NCBI RefSeq assembly: GCF_000952685.1
Contig: NZ_JYHV01000010.1
Span: forward strand, 92,341-156,340
Direction: 5' to 3'
From: Stutzerimonas stutzeri
Lineage (GTDB): Bacteria; Pseudomonadota; Gammaproteobacteria; Pseudomonadales; Pseudomonadaceae
DNA length: 64,000 nucleotides
Made by a program: the position numbers and the translations under genes. Under the pieces are notes generated by a model. That model was not told where the DNA came from, did not search any database, and saw only the letters and a list, made by a program, of their open reading frames with translations. Below, piece by piece: positions 28,889 through 40,400 of the stretch. The stretch's first letter is position 1; the number at the start of each line of letters is the position of its first letter.

Positions 28889-29104
28889 CGTCGAACTCCT
28901 CGAAAACGTGGGATTACAAAGCAAATAAGGCCGCGAATCATGCCGATGCGGCGTTGTCTTGTCAAGCGTGCATGATCATTCAAGGCGCTGGCCGGACAGA
29001 TGGGGTGTCGCTAAACTCGCGACCTCTTCCACTGTCGTAACTGGCCATCGATTCGCTGACCAGTACCTGGTCGGAATCAAACTGCTGCAACTCTAGGAAG
29101 ACAA

Positions 29105-30652
29105 ATGTCCGAAACATCCGGCAAAGGCGGCTTGCTGCGGTCCAGTGCGGTAGTCAGTGTGATGACGCTGCTGTCCCGGGTGCTGGGCATGGTACGCGAT
29201 ATGGTCGTGGCGAGCTACTTCGGTTCCGGCGCGTCGGCTGACGCCTTTTTCATTGCCTTCAAAATCCCGAATTTCCTGCGCCGTCTGTTTGCCGAAGGCG
29301 CATTCGCCCAAGCGTTCGTGCCGGTGCTATCGGAATACCGAACCAAACGGACATTGGTTGAGGTCAAGCTGCTGGTCGATCGCACGGCGGGCATGCTTGG
29401 GTTGATTCTGACGGGTATTACCGCCATCGGGGTGCTGGCTTCGCCTTACGTGGTGATGTTGTTCGCGCCGGGTTTTCATGACGAGCCGGCGAAGATGCAG
29501 CTGGCTGGCGAGCTGCTGCGGATCACCTTTCCCTATCTGTTGTTGATTTCCCTGACGGCATTTACCTCCGGCGTGCTCAATACCTATGGGCACTTCGCGG
29601 TGCCGGGCTTTACCCCGGTGCTGCTCAACGTCTGCATGATCACCTCGGCGATATTCCTTACGCCCTATTTCGATCAGCCCATCATGGCCCTGGCCTGGGG
29701 CGTGTTCATCGCTGGCTTCGCTCAGTTGGCCTTCCAGCTTCCCTATGTTGCCAAGCTGGGGTTGTTGCCGCGGCCGCGAGTAAAGTTCGGTGACGAGGGC
29801 GTGCGGCGGATCATGCTACTGATGGTTCCCGCCCTGTTCGGCGTGTCGGTGAGTCAGATCAACCTTCTGCTCGATACGGTGCTCGCTTCATTCCTGCAGA
29901 CCGGTAGTGTGTCGTGGCTTTACTATGCGGACCGACTTTCGGAATTGCCGCTCGGGGCGTTTGGCATCGCCATCGGTACGGTGATCCTTCCGAGTCTGTC
30001 GCGTCAGCACGCCGGCGAAGACCCGAAGGCCTTTTCCAATACACTTAATTGGGCGCTGCGCATGGTGCTGCTGGTTGGGGTACCCGCAGCGCTGGCCTTG
30101 GGGATTCTGGCCGAGCCGCTAATCGCCAGCTTGTTCTTTTACGGCGCGATGAGCGAGGAAGCGGTGGTGCAGTCGGCCAATGCGCTCGAGGCTTACTCGC
30201 TGGGCGTGCTGGCATTCATGCTGATCAAGGTGTTGGCGCCGGGTTTCTTCGCGCGGCAGGATTTGAAGACGCCGGTGCGGGTCGCAATCACCTGCATGAT
30301 CGCCAACATGGTCATGAATTTGATACTCATCTGGCCGCTCAAACATGTCGGACTGGCGCTGGCAACCTCGCTGTCGTCGATGCTCAATGCCGGTTTGCTG
30401 TTCTGGGGGCTATACCGGATCGGCGTGTTTCAGCTGGCGCCGGGCTGGGGGCTTTTCCTGCTGCGTTTGACCGGCGGTTGTGCCGCCATGGTGGCGGTGG
30501 TCTGGTGGCTCAACGCGCCATCGGTCGAGTGGTTCGCCTGGGATTGGCAACGGCGCGCATTGCAGTTGGGGTTGCTGGTGGCGGCGGGACTAGGCGCTTT
30601 CGCAGCCGGGCTGGTATTGCTCGGTTTGCGGCCGCGCCATCTTCGTCACTGA
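29105..30652 (+). CDS. murJ: Lipid II flippase MurJ (MviN)
   Basis: 515-residue polytopic membrane protein with about 14 helices that flips lipid II across the inner membrane for peptidoglycan synthesis. Typical N-terminal text is LLSRVLGMVRDMVVASYFGSG, with ADAFFIAFKIPNFLRRLFAEGAF; an SWLYYADRLSELPLGAFGIAIGTVILP segment is also family-specific. A TAGGAAG ribosome site precedes the ATG. It divides outward from rpsT and is followed by ribF, as in other pseudomonads. Confidence 0.95.
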   Translation: MSETSGKGGLLRSSAVVSVMTLLSRVLGMVRDMVVASYFGSGASADAFFIAFKIPNFLRRLFAEGAFAQAFVPVLSEYRTKRTLVEVKLLVDRTAGMLGLILTGITAIGVLASPYVVMLFAPGFHDEPAKMQLAGELLRITFPYLLLISLTAFTSGVLNTYGHFAVPGFTPVLLNVCMITSAIFLTPYFDQPIMALAWGVFIAGFAQLAFQLPYVAKLGLLPRPRVKFGDEGVRRIMLLMVPALFGVSVSQINLLLDTVLASFLQTGSVSWLYYADRLSELPLGAFGIAIGTVILPSLSRQHAGEDPKAFSNTLNWALRMVLLVGVPAALALGILAEPLIASLFFYGAMSEEAVVQSANALEAYSLGVLAFMLIKVLAPGFFARQDLKTPVRVAITCMIANMVMNLILIWPLKHVGLALATSLSSMLNAGLLFWGLYRIGVFQLAPGWGLFLLRLTGGCAAMVAVVWWLNAPSVEWFAWDWQRRALQLGLLVAAGLGAFAAGLVLLGLRPRHLRH

Positions 30653-30702
30653 TCAGCAGTTCGCGTACGCCGCAAACCTGTCCGGGACCGCCGGCTCATG
30701 CG

Positions 30703-30708
30703 TATAAT
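30703..30708 (+). promoter_or_regulatory. TATAAT -10 element upstream of ribF
   Basis: A perfect TATAAT 28 bases before the ribF ATG; the -35 region is poor. Likely promoter of the ribF-ileS-lspA-fkpB cluster. Confidence 0.45.
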
Positions 30709-30736
30709 CGACGACTTTTCAAGCAAGAAGTGCGGT

Positions 30737-31687
30737 ATGCAGCTGGTTCGAGGTCTTCATAACCTGCGGCCCCGGCATCGGGGTTGCGTCGCCACCATCG
30801 GCAATTTCGACGGGGTTCACCGGGGGCATCAAGCCATCCTGGCGCGTCTGCGCGAGCGTGCCGCCGAGCTCGGGTTGCCCAGCTGCGTGGTGATATTCGA
30901 ACCGCAGCCGCGCGAATACTTTGCACCGGACAAAGCGCCAGCACGGCTGACCCGGCTGCGTGAAAAGCTCCAGTTGCTCGATGAGCATGGCGTCGACTTG
31001 GTGCTGTGCCTGGCCTTCAATCGCCGTTTGCGCGAATTGAGCGCCGCCGAGTTCGTCCACGCGACGCTGGTCGAAGGTCTCGGCGTCCGACACTTGGAAG
31101 TGGGCGACGATTTTCGTTTCGGTTGTGACCGTGCCGGCGATTTCAATTTTCTATTGAAGGCGGGCGCCGCGGAAGGGTTTACGGTCGAGGCTGCCACCAC
31201 TATCGAGGTGGGTGGTGAACGTGTCAGCAGTACACGGCTGCGCCAGGTCCTCGCCGATGGCGATCTGGCATTGGCACAGAAGCTGCTCGGGCGGCCGTTC
31301 AGCATTACCGGGCGAGTCATGCACGGACAGGCGCTCGGGCGTCAGCTTGGCGCACCGACTGCCAACATTCAGCTCAAGCGCAGAAACACACCGCTCAGCG
31401 GTGTGTTCATGGTCAGCACGGATGTTGACGGCGTTGTACAGCCAGCGGTGGCCAACATCGGCATGCGGCCGTCGGTCAAAAGCGACGGCCAGCCGCATCT
31501 GGAAGTGCATTTGCTCAATTACAAGGGTGACCTCTATGGTCGTCTGTTGCGCGTGACTTTCCACCACAAGCTGCGTGATGAGCAGCGCTTCGCCTCGCTG
31601 GAGGCGCTCAAGACGGCGATTGAAACGGATATCGCCGCGGCTCGCGAATACTGGCGGGCTTCACCCTTTACCACGAGTCAGGACTGA
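30737..31687 (+). CDS. ribF: Bifunctional riboflavin kinase / FAD synthetase
   Basis: 316-residue enzyme making FMN and FAD. The N-terminal nucleotidyltransferase has [15 protein letters not shown] and [13 protein letters not shown]; the C-terminal flavokinase has [17 protein letters not shown] and FMVSTDVDG. The start is taken at [10 protein letters not shown]. Its stop lies one base before the ileS ATG, so translation is probably coupled. Confidence 0.95.
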   Translation: MQLVRGLHNLRPRHRGCVATIGNFDGVHRGHQAILARLRERAAELGLPSCVVIFEPQPREYFAPDKAPARLTRLREKLQLLDEHGVDLVLCLAFNRRLRELSAAEFVHATLVEGLGVRHLEVGDDFRFGCDRAGDFNFLLKAGAAEGFTVEAATTIEVGGERVSSTRLRQVLADGDLALAQKLLGRPFSITGRVMHGQALGRQLGAPTANIQLKRRNTPLSGVFMVSTDVDGVVQPAVANIGMRPSVKSDGQPHLEVHLLNYKGDLYGRLLRVTFHHKLRDEQRFASLEALKTAIETDIAAAREYWRASPFTTSQD

Positions 31688-31688
31688 A

Positions 31689-34520
31689 ATGACCGATTAC
31701 AAAGCGACCCTCAATCTGCCGTCCACGGCATTTCCGATGAAGGCCGGTCTGCCACAGCGCGAGCCGGAGACCCTGCAGCGCTGGAACAGCATTGACCTGT
31801 ACGGGAAGCTGCGGCAGATCGGCGAAGGTCGCCCGAAGTTCGTCCTGCACGACGGCCCGCCCTATGCCAACGGCAGCATTCATATCGGTCATGCGGTCAA
31901 CAAGGTCATCAAGGATTTCATCGTTCGCTCCAAGACCCTGGCTGGTTTCGACGCGCCTTACGTACCCGGGTGGGATTGCCATGGCTTGCCGATCGAGCAC
32001 AAGGTCGAGATCACCTACGGCAAGAACCAGCCGGCAGACCTGACCCGCGAGCGCTGCCGTGCCTATGCGGCCGAGCAGATCGAGGGGCAGAAGGCCGACT
32101 TCATCCGTCTTGGCGTTCTAGGTGATTGGAGCAACCCTTATCGCACCATGGATTTCGCCAACGAAGCCGGCGAAATCCGCGCGTTGGCGAAAATGGTCGA
32201 AGGCGGTTTCGTCTTCAAAGGCCTGAAGCCGGTGAACTGGTGCTTCGACTGTGGCTCGGCGCTGGCCGAGGCGGAAGTGGAGTATCAGGACAAGAAATCC
32301 GATGCCATCGACGTCGCCTTCGAGGTCGAGGACGCCGACAAGCTGGCTGCTGCGTTCGGCCTGCCGAATCTGGCCAAGTCCGCCAGCATCGTTATCTGGA
32401 CCACCACGCCCTGGACCATTCCGGCCAACCAGGCGCTCAATGTCCATCCCGAATTCGTCTATGCGCTGGTCCATACCGGCGAGCGTCTACTGGTGCTGGC
32501 AGAAGAGCTGGTCGAGTCCTGCCTGCAGCGCTACGGCCTGTCGGGTGAAATCATCGCCCGTTGCGAAGGCAAGGCGTTGGAGCTGATCCGCTTCCGCCAT
32601 CCGTTCTACGAACGCTTCGCTCCAGTGTATCTGGCCGAATATGTCGAAACCGGCGCCGGTACCGGTATCGTCCATTCCGCGCCAGCATATGGTGAAGACG
32701 ACTTCCGCTCCTGCAAGCATTACGGCATGGAGAACGATGACATTCTCGGCCCGGTGCAGAGCAACGGTGTCTACGTCTCCGACCTACCGTTCTTCGGCGG
32801 TCAGTTCATCTGGAAGGCCAATCCGGCCATCGTCGAGAAGCTGCGTGAAGTCGGCGCGCTGCTCAAGCACGAGGCGATCCAGCACAGCTACATGCACTGC
32901 TGGCGGCACAAAACCCCACTTATTTACCGCGCCACGGCGCAGTGGTTCGTCGGAATGGACAAGGTCGCCCACGATGGCAGCTCGCTGCGCCGGCGCGCGC
33001 TAGATGCCATTGAACAGACCGAATTCGTTCCGGCCTGGGGGCAGGCGCGTTTGCATGGCATGATCGCCGGGCGTCCGGACTGGTGCATCTCGCGCCAGCG
33101 CACCTGGGGCGTGCCGATTCCGTTCTTCCTGCACAAAGAAAGTGGCGACCTGCATCCTCGCACCGTCGAACTGATGGAGGCGGTTGCGCAACGCGTGGAG
33201 CAGGGCGGCATCGAAGCTTGGTCGAAGCTGGATGCAGCCGAGTTGCTGGGTGAGGAAGCGGCGCAATACGAAAAAATCAGCGACACCCTGGACGTCTGGT
33301 TCGACTCAGGCACCACCCATTGGCATGTGATGCGCGGTTCGCATCCGATGGGGCATGAAAACGGCCCTCGCGCTGATCTGTACCTGGAGGGCTCCGATCA
33401 GCACCGTGGCTGGTTCCATTCATCGCTGTTGACCGGTTCGGCTATCGACGGCCATGCGCCGTACAAGGGGCTTCTGACGCACGGTTTCGTGGTCGACGAG
33501 AACGGCCGCAAAATGTCCAAGTCGCTGGGCAACGTTGTCGCGCCGCAGGAAGTCACCGATAGCCTGGGTGCAGACATTCTGCGTCTGTGGGTCGCTTCCA
33601 CCGATTACTCAGGCGAGATGGCGGTTTCCAAGGTCATCCTGCAGCGCAGTGCGGACTCCTATCGGCGCATCCGCAACACCGCGCGCTTCCTGCTGAGCAA
33701 CCTCGACGGTTTCGACCCGGCACAGCATCTGGTTCCAGTCGATCAGCTGATTGCACTCGACCGCTGGGCCATCGATCGTGCCCTGCTGCTGCAGAGGGAA
33801 ATCGAGGAAGCCTACCGCACCTACAAATTCTGGAACGTGTATCAGAAAGTGCATAACTTCTGCGTGCAGGAACTGGGCGGCTTCTACCTCGACATCATCA
33901 AGGATCGTCAGTACACCACCGGTGCCGACAGTCTGCCGCGGCGATCCTGCCAAACCGCGCTGTATCACATCGTCGAGGCACTGGTGCGCTGGATCGCACC
34001 GATACTGTCGTTCACCGCCGATGAGATCTGGCAGTACCTGCCAGGCAAGCGGAACGAATCGGTGATGCTCAACACCTGGTACGAGGGGCTTAGCGAACTG
34101 CCAGAGAATGTCGAGCTGGGGCGGGAGTTCTGGGATAAGGTCATGGCAGTCAAGGCTGCCGTAAACAAGGAGCTAGAAACTCAGCGCGCCGCCAAGACCA
34201 TCGGCGGCAACCTGCAAGCCGAGGTCGTGCTTTACGCCGAAGACGAACTGGTGAGCGATCTGGCCAAACTGGGTAATGAGCTGCGCTTCGTGCTGATCAC
34301 GTCGGCTGTGCGGGTCGTTCCGCTCTCCGCGGCGCCCGCCGATGCGGTTGAAAGCGAGCTGCCGGGTCTCAAGCTGCAGGTCGGAAAAACTGCCAATCCG
34401 AAGTGTGGGCGTTGCTGGCACCATCTGCCCGACGTAGGCACTCACGCCGAGCATCCTGAAATCTGCGGTCGCTGTGTTGAGAATATCGAAGGCGCTGGAG
34501 AGGTTCGCCGCTATGCGTGA
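31689..34520 (+). CDS. ileS: Isoleucyl-tRNA synthetase
   Basis: Class I aminoacyl-tRNA synthetase of 943 residues. The HIGH motif is in [12 protein letters not shown] and the KMSKS motif in [11 protein letters not shown]. The editing domain (CP1) lies between them, with [13 protein letters not shown]. The C-terminal zinc site has two CxxC pairs (CGRCWHH and CGRCVEN). The start [18 protein letters not shown] is the usual one; the frame is open upstream through ribF, but without family similarity. Confidence 0.97.
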   Translation: MTDYKATLNLPSTAFPMKAGLPQREPETLQRWNSIDLYGKLRQIGEGRPKFVLHDGPPYANGSIHIGHAVNKVIKDFIVRSKTLAGFDAPYVPGWDCHGLPIEHKVEITYGKNQPADLTRERCRAYAAEQIEGQKADFIRLGVLGDWSNPYRTMDFANEAGEIRALAKMVEGGFVFKGLKPVNWCFDCGSALAEAEVEYQDKKSDAIDVAFEVEDADKLAAAFGLPNLAKSASIVIWTTTPWTIPANQALNVHPEFVYALVHTGERLLVLAEELVESCLQRYGLSGEIIARCEGKALELIRFRHPFYERFAPVYLAEYVETGAGTGIVHSAPAYGEDDFRSCKHYGMENDDILGPVQSNGVYVSDLPFFGGQFIWKANPAIVEKLREVGALLKHEAIQHSYMHCWRHKTPLIYRATAQWFVGMDKVAHDGSSLRRRALDAIEQTEFVPAWGQARLHGMIAGRPDWCISRQRTWGVPIPFFLHKESGDLHPRTVELMEAVAQRVEQGGIEAWSKLDAAELLGEEAAQYEKISDTLDVWFDSGTTHWHVMRGSHPMGHENGPRADLYLEGSDQHRGWFHSSLLTGSAIDGHAPYKGLLTHGFVVDENGRKMSKSLGNVVAPQEVTDSLGADILRLWVASTDYSGEMAVSKVILQRSADSYRRIRNTARFLLSNLDGFDPAQHLVPVDQLIALDRWAIDRALLLQREIEEAYRTYKFWNVYQKVHNFCVQELGGFYLDIIKDRQYTTGADSLPRRSCQTALYHIVEALVRWIAPILSFTADEIWQYLPGKRNESVMLNTWYEGLSELPENVELGREFWDKVMAVKAAVNKELETQRAAKTIGGNLQAEVVLYAEDELVSDLAKLGNELRFVLITSAVRVVPLSAAPADAVESELPGLKLQVGKTANPKCGRCWHHLPDVGTHAEHPEICGRCVENIEGAGEVRRYA

Positions 34521-34625
34521 TAGCGCATCTGATTGCGCGACCCTCCGTGCATTTCTGCCGTCTGTTGCGAGTGCCGGCCTCGTAGGGTGGGCTTCGGCTC
34601 GCCGCCGTCATTCGAGGGCAGCAGC

Positions 34626-35129
34626 ATGACCGGTCGCCTTGGCAAGCTCTCGTGGCTTTGGCTCAGCGTGCTGGTCATTGCGCTGGATCAGGCGACCAAG
34701 CACTACTTCGAGGCCAACTTCAGTCTGTACCAGAAGGTCGAGGTGATCCCGAACTACTTCGCCTGGACGCTGGCCTACAACACGGGTGCCGCCTTCAGCT
34801 TCCTGGCCGACCATTCCGGCTGGCAGCGCTGGCTGTTCACGGTGATCGCCATCGGCGTCAGCGCGGTGCTGGTGGTTTGGATGAAACGCTTGAAGTCAGC
34901 CGAGACCTGGCTCGCAGTGGCTCTGGCACTGGTCCTGGGTGGCGCGCTCGGTAATCTTTACGATCGCGTGGTGTTGGGTCATGTCGTCGACTTCATTCTG
35001 GTGCATTGGCAGAACCGCTGGTATTTCCCGGCATTCAACATCGCCGACAGTGCCATCACCATAGGCGCCGTGATGCTGGCGTTGGATATGTTCCGTAGCA
35101 GTAAAACGGGAGAAACGGTAAATGACTGA
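34626..35129 (+). CDS. lspA: Lipoprotein signal peptidase
   Basis: 167-residue four-helix inner-membrane aspartyl protease that removes signal peptides from prolipoproteins. The two catalytic aspartates are in NLYDRVVLGHVVDFI and FNIADSAITIG. The 105-base gap after ileS contains a GTAGGGTGGGCTTCGGC-type sequence resembling the repeat near 63.8 kb. Its last 8 bases overlap fkpB. Confidence 0.96.
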   Translation: MTGRLGKLSWLWLSVLVIALDQATKHYFEANFSLYQKVEVIPNYFAWTLAYNTGAAFSFLADHSGWQRWLFTVIAIGVSAVLVVWMKRLKSAETWLAVALALVLGGALGNLYDRVVLGHVVDFILVHWQNRWYFPAFNIADSAITIGAVMLALDMFRSSKTGETVND

Positions 35130-35559
35130 ACAACGCATCGGGCCGGACATGCAGGTCACCTTGCACTTCGCGCTAAGTCTGGAAAACGGAGAACAGGTCG
35201 ACACCACGTTCGACAAGCAGCCGGCGACGTTCAAGGTTGGCGACGGAAATCTGCTGCCAGGGTTCGAACAGCAGCTGTTCGGGCTCAAGGCCGGTGACAA
35301 GCGCACCTTCCAGATGGCGCCAGAACAGGGTTTCGGCCAGCACAACCCGCAGAACGTGCAAACCATGCCGCGCAGTCAGTTCGAAAATATGGAGCTGTCT
35401 GAAGGCTTGCTGGTGATTTTCAACGATGCCGCCAAGACGGAGCTGCCAGGCATCGTCAAAGCCTTTGACGACCGGCAGGTTACCGTTGACTTCAACCATC
35501 CTCTGGCCGGCAAGGCACTGACCTTCGACGTAGAGATATTTGACGTCAAGCCGGTCTGA
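35122..35559 (+). CDS. fkpB: FKBP-type isomerase, SlyD-like (FkpB)
   Basis: 145-residue proline isomerase and chaperone of the SlyD/FkpB type: a short FKBP core (VTLHFALSLENGEQVDTTF and GNLLPGFEQQLFGLKAGDKRTF) interrupted by an insert-in-flap domain (QGFGQHNPQNVQTMPRSQFE), with the core resuming later. It lacks the histidine-rich tail of SlyD. It overlaps lspA by 8 bases. The lspA-fkpB-ispH order is conserved. Confidence 0.93.
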   Translation: MTEQRIGPDMQVTLHFALSLENGEQVDTTFDKQPATFKVGDGNLLPGFEQQLFGLKAGDKRTFQMAPEQGFGQHNPQNVQTMPRSQFENMELSEGLLVIFNDAAKTELPGIVKAFDDRQVTVDFNHPLAGKALTFDVEIFDVKPV

Positions 35560-35708
35560 AAGACCCAGTGGCGTACATCCACCAAGCAGCACCAAGCAGC
35601 ACATAGCCCCCGCTTAGATGATGGGCTTCACGCCGCGGCGGGCCTTGCGTCATAGCGCTGACCAGGCGTTACACTCACAACTCACCGCCTCGAGTGCCGA
35701 GAATTCAC

Positions 35709-36653
35709 ATGCAAATCAAACTCGCTAATCCGCGTGGCTTCTGTGCCGGTGTCGATCGCGCCATTGAGATCGTCAATCGTGCGCTGGAGGTATTCGGGCC
35801 TCCGATCTACGTGCGTCACGAGGTCGTACATAACAAGTTCGTGGTGGAAGACCTGCGGGAGCGGGGCGCGATTTTCGTCGATGAGCTGGACCAAGTACCG
35901 GATGGCTTCATCGTCATTTTCAGTGCCCATGGCGTGTCCCAGGCCGTGCGGATGGAAGGGGAAAGGCGGGGCCTCAAGGTATTCGACGCTACCTGCCCGT
36001 TGGTGACCAAGGTCCATCTGGAAGTGACCAAATACAGCCGGGAAGGGCGTGAATGCATCCTCATCGGCCACCAAGGGCATCCCGAAGTCGAAGGCACTAT
36101 GGGGCAATACGACACGGCCAATGGCGGCTCGATCTATCTGGTGGAAGACGAGGAGGATGTCGCCAAGCTACAGGTGCGGAACCCGGAAGCACTGGCCTTC
36201 GTTACCCAGACGACCCTTTCGATGGACGACACCAGTCGAGTCATCGATGCGCTGCGCGCGCGCTTCCCCAGCATTGGCGGCCCACGCAAGGACGATATCT
36301 GCTACGCCACCCAAAATCGTCAGGATGCCGTCAAGCAACTGGCCGGGGAGTGCGATGTGGTACTGGTGGTCGGCAGTCCCAATAGCTCCAACTCCAATCG
36401 CCTACGCGAGCTGGCCGAGCGCATGGATACGCCCGCCTACTTAATTGATGGCGCGGAAGACCTCAAGCAAGAGTGGTTCGAAAACATCGACCGTATCGGC
36501 ATTACGGCCGGCGCCTCGGCACCCGAGGTGCTGGTGCGCGGCGTAATAGATCGGCTGCGCGAATGGGGCGCGACCGGTATGGACGAGCTGGATGGCCGGC
36601 CCGAGAACGTGACGTTCTCGATGCCGAAGGAGTTGCGGGTGAGGGCGGTTTAG
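35709..36653 (+). CDS. ispH: 4-Hydroxy-3-methylbut-2-enyl diphosphate reductase
   Basis: Last step of the MEP isoprenoid pathway; iron-sulphur enzyme of 314 residues. Cluster cysteines appear in [13 protein letters not shown] (Cys12), [11 protein letters not shown] and [11 protein letters not shown]. The substrate-binding text SAHGVS, HPEVEGT and TQTTLS is intact. The start [11 protein letters not shown] is standard, with a 149-base gap after fkpB. Confidence 0.97.
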   Translation: MQIKLANPRGFCAGVDRAIEIVNRALEVFGPPIYVRHEVVHNKFVVEDLRERGAIFVDELDQVPDGFIVIFSAHGVSQAVRMEGERRGLKVFDATCPLVTKVHLEVTKYSREGRECILIGHQGHPEVEGTMGQYDTANGGSIYLVEDEEDVAKLQVRNPEALAFVTQTTLSMDDTSRVIDALRARFPSIGGPRKDDICYATQNRQDAVKQLAGECDVVLVVGSPNSSNSNRLRELAERMDTPAYLIDGAEDLKQEWFENIDRIGITAGASAPEVLVRGVIDRLREWGATGMDELDGRPENVTFSMPKELRVRAV

Positions 36654-36683
36654 AGCCGCTAGATATGCCAACCTGCAGAAAAA

Positions 36684-36707
36684 CAAACCCGGCGATTGCC
36701 GGGTTTG
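36684..36707 (-). terminator. Terminator between ispH and the pilus operon
   Basis: Perfect 10-base stem CAAACCCGGC / GCCGGGTTTG with a 4-base loop. The T run (GTTTTTC) is on the minus strand, so it mainly ends the pilin transcript. Confidence 0.8.
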
Positions 36708-36728
36708 ATTCACGCACTGTCGGTTTGT

Positions 36729-37154
36729 CTACTTCCAGCACGCTTCAACGCTTTTTGTGCCGCTATTAGCTTTGACCCCACGAGCATTTAAAGACAAATT
36801 GCCGCAGGCTGCATCTCCGAAGTTCTGTGTTGCGGTCAAGGTGTAGCCACCATCGTTGGCATTCGTGCCGACCGTCAAAGTGTACTTTCCGTTATCCGAT
36901 TTGACAGTTGTACCGGTAGTACCGCGCAGTCCCAGCTTGGCGATGTCCGCCGCAGTCGTCACATAGCGATTGTTCTGGGCGAAAAAGCGCTCCTGACTTG
37001 CCGCTGCATCATTGAGCAACGCTTGCCCTTCACTGCGATTACCACGGTTAACATATTCCGTGTAATTAGGGTAAGCGATAGCCACAAGTATTCCCAGAAT
37101 GCCGACAACTATCATTAATTCAATCAAGGTGAAGCCTTTAGAACGTGCAGTCAC
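36729..37154 (-). CDS. pilE: Type IV minor pilin PilE
   Basis: 141-residue prepilin-like protein. The cleavage site is [20 protein letters not shown] (PilD cut after Gly7), followed by the N-terminal helix. A C-terminal cysteine pair (DAACGNL and VEACWK) would form the D-region disulphide. In P. aeruginosa this minor pilin links the priming tip complex to the PilA shaft. It overlaps pilY2 by 4 bases (ATGA). Last gene of the operon. Confidence 0.9.
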   Translation of the reverse strand: MTARSKGFTLIELMIVVGILGILVAIAYPNYTEYVNRGNRSEGQALLNDAAASQERFFAQNNRYVTTAADIAKLGLRGTTGTTVKSDNGKYTLTVGTNANDGGYTLTATQNFGDAACGNLSLNARGVKANSGTKSVEACWK

Positions 37155-37465
37155 GGCTGCTCCCCCTCTTCCACTCTGCGCACGGAGTCTGGATACAGAT
37201 AAACCGACTCGATGATCGGGTGCGGCGAGGCTTCGGCTCCACTGAAGCCTATCAGGTATCCAGGCTTTAGCTGGAGTATTGCCGGCGTTCCGTTTATCAC
37301 CGTTTTGTTTGGCAGGGCGTACGTTGTCGCTTCGACGACCACTAGATTCTGACCAAGCCGCACATCGTCGATAGTGCCTACGGCTTCGAAGGTCGCTGCG
37401 TGTGTTAAGCCCGATAGAAATATCAGCGATAGCGCTGTAAGCGAAAGGTGCAATCTGATGCGCAT
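37151..37465 (-). CDS. pilY2: Type IV pilus biogenesis protein PilY2
   Basis: 104-residue exported protein with a signal peptide ([18 protein letters not shown]). The mature part has an RNA-binding-like small beta fold ([25 protein letters not shown]). It sits between pilY1 and pilE, as in P. aeruginosa, where it helps pilus assembly by an unclear mechanism. GGGGAG lies before the ATG, inside the end of pilY1. Confidence 0.85.
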   Translation of the reverse strand: MRIRLHLSLTALSLIFLSGLTHAATFEAVGTIDDVRLGQNLVVVEATTYALPNKTVINGTPAILQLKPGYLIGFSGAEASPHPIIESVYLYPDSVRRVEEGEQP

Positions 37466-37469
37466 ATGG

Positions 37470-40400
37470 TTACTCCCCTATTGGACGCCAGCTTTGGCGA
37501 CCGAGACTGGAAGGGTCTGGGAACACTGGCTTGCATTCGAGGCCGGTGCATAGCTCGTATTTAGTATCTGGACCTTGACCCAAGGTCAGGCCACCTTCGC
37601 CGTCCTGACGTACCGCGGAAATAACAGTATCGGGACTGTTGGCGCTGCGATGGTCGACGAATGCATGGTGAAAGGTACGTCCGCCGGTCTGGGGGTTGAT
37701 TGCGTAAGTCCAGGTTTCGACGCCCGACGAGCAAGGGTCCGCATTGGGGACTAGGGTCTGGAAAAACAGAGTCCTGCCTAAAGTGACCATGTTCTCGATC
37801 ATCATCTCGCTGTCTAGTGGCAAGTCGAAGAACCAGCCGTATTTAAGGCCGCCTTCATCTGTCCACTGAGGCTCAGTGGGGGATGGCGGAATTGCCCATT
37901 TCACGCCGTTTTCGCTCAACAGACGAGCATCCCGACCAGTTACTTCGCTCTCGAGCGTATCGTTCATCGACTGAGCTTGTAGGTTTTCTCTCACCAAACT
38001 GGCTGGCTGCAAGCTGCCGTTGGGGTTGAGTGTATCGGTGTCCCAGATGCCATAGATGCTTTGCGTCGTGGAGGAGCCGTCCTTGTCACCCTCTTCGAAA
38101 TATTTGCCTGTGCCGAAAACAATTAGATAACCATGCAGCGTGGGGTGACGGATGATCGAAGGTGCTGCGGTGATCGGTTGGCGTTCACCTGTGCCAGTTA
38201 CTGCCTTGAAAATCGGCTTGTTGGAGTAAGAGACTTTGAATCCGGTTTCCGCAGTGTTTGTTTCGCTTTCCTGGCGGGTATAGGGGCCCACCATATCTTC
38301 TGGAGTAAGGTTGAATCGCCAGAGATTTCCTTGAATGTCACCGGCATAGGCAAAGTCCGCCACCCCGTCCGCATTAAAGTCCGCCAATTTTGGAGTCGAC
38401 AAGCCATTGGCTACGCCTTCCGCGCCGCTGACTTCCAGGCTCTTGGTGAGTTCGCCGGTTTCCATGTCGATGATCAGCAAAGCTGCCTTACCGTTGTCCT
38501 TGTTGGCGCTGTCGTAACCATTTCCGGTCACCACGGCCCACTTGCCGTTATGCAACCTGGCGATCGTAGGTTGTGGAAAGCTGTACCCCAAGCGCACGTC
38601 GTTATTGCCCGGGATCGACTTGTCGTGGAATTCCCACAAGAGCTTGACGCCAGCTGGGTCGGTGACGTCGAGCGCGAACAACCCCTTTCCGCCTGCTCGC
38701 AAGGTGCCGACCAGAACGGTACGCCATTCTCCGCCGATGAAAACATCCGCAACCACTGGTGAGCCATCTACGTAAAATTGGTGATGAGCACCTTGGTAGC
38801 TTTTGCCTGTGAGCTTGTGCAGCTTTTGAAAAACTGCACTTGGAACGAAAGCAAAGGTCTCGTTCCCCGTTGCGGCGTCGAAACCGTGAAGCATTCCATC
38901 ATTGGCTCCAACATAGACGCGGGGCGACCGTTCGCTTTGCAGCGCGACGAATTCGGCGTAATTGCTTTCCGGGTGTAGACGTTCTGCATAGCTGCTCAAG
39001 TAGCGAGCCCCGCGTACCGTCACGGGTTTTGAGGCAATCATGTCACCGAGGACTGTGTTGCGCTTACGAAAAAGTGTTCCTTCTTTACTCCGGTCACCTT
39101 TGAGGAAATTTAAGCGCAACTGCGCGTTAGTGCTATCTGTTTCCAGCGTGTCGCCATCATCCGGATTTTGCCGCAGGAAATAAGCGAGGGTGCCAGCGGT
39201 ATCGGGGTTCCCCGCGTGGCTCCAGCTCAGATCGGTGAGGCCATCAGTATCGCCCAGCGTTCCGTTTGTACTGGCAATGGTGATATTCCGACCTGTGCTG
39301 CGGCTGGCAAGCTGTTCACGAGCGCTCCATTCCTCGGTGGTCGTGACCTCGTAAAGGCCAGTTACGGCGTTGAGCGTTTTGGTCTTCAGATATCCCTTGA
39401 TATCGCCCGCCCAGCTTTCATCGCTTGAGTACGACGTTTGATAGGCATAGCTGACCAATCCACCCGTTCCGTCATCCTGCATGCCCGAGTTTATGGCTGG
39501 GCTGGCAGCAGAGGTCGTACGTTCAGCAATACGGCTTAGAATGTTAGCGAAGGCTGCAACAAGACTGTCAGGCGAGTCTGCGCTGAAGAACTCGCCGCGC
39601 GAGTTAACTGCTGCGTGCCAGACGTCATACACGTTATCAGGATCGTCGTTTCCAACTCCTGGCCAGCGTTTGCCGTTGGTACCCATATTCATCAGTTCGC
39701 TATGGTTGGCGAACGTTGATCCGCTCCACGTGGGGGCGGTAGCCAGTTGCAGTGAATTGGTTAAGCCCAAACCAACGGTAAAGTTGACCATGTGCTGCCA
39801 ATTGGCGGGATTGTTGCGCGGGTCTTTCCTGTCGTTCGCTTCGTTTCCGGTTTCGAACGGTACATATGGCCGAATGTTATTGGCAATATTCGGACGAAGA
39901 TCGTTTGCCCAGTAATAATATGCCCAGTCAGCTAAGGTGTTTGCTTGATCGTCCTTATAAGGATACTCAAGGCCCCCATCATGGTTGGTCGAGCCACTGG
40001 GACGCCCGTTCCACATGCCGTCGGTCATCAATATGTGATAGCTCGCCCTACATGAGTACTGGCTGCCGTCTTCATCTCTGTAGGCTTTAGTATTGTCCTT
40101 TAGGAAATCGCCTGCGCGCATCATTGCGTTATGCAGGGGGGTGCCGCCTGACCTTGGTAAGGTGCTTAGCCAATTAAAGAAGTTTACTCGGTGCTCGCCG
40201 GAAAAGCGCCCAATGGTATTGGTGTTACATGTCCCGCTGGTTGTACCTGCGCCTATTGCGCAGGTATTGAGTGCGCCCCAGGTGAGGCGGACATTTTCTG
40301 GCAAGGTGTAAAAGGCGAGATTCGCGGCGGTCCGTGTGGCGAGGTTTCTTGTGCGATAAAAGGAATACCAAATCGCAAAATTTCGCCGTTCGTCCCCAGT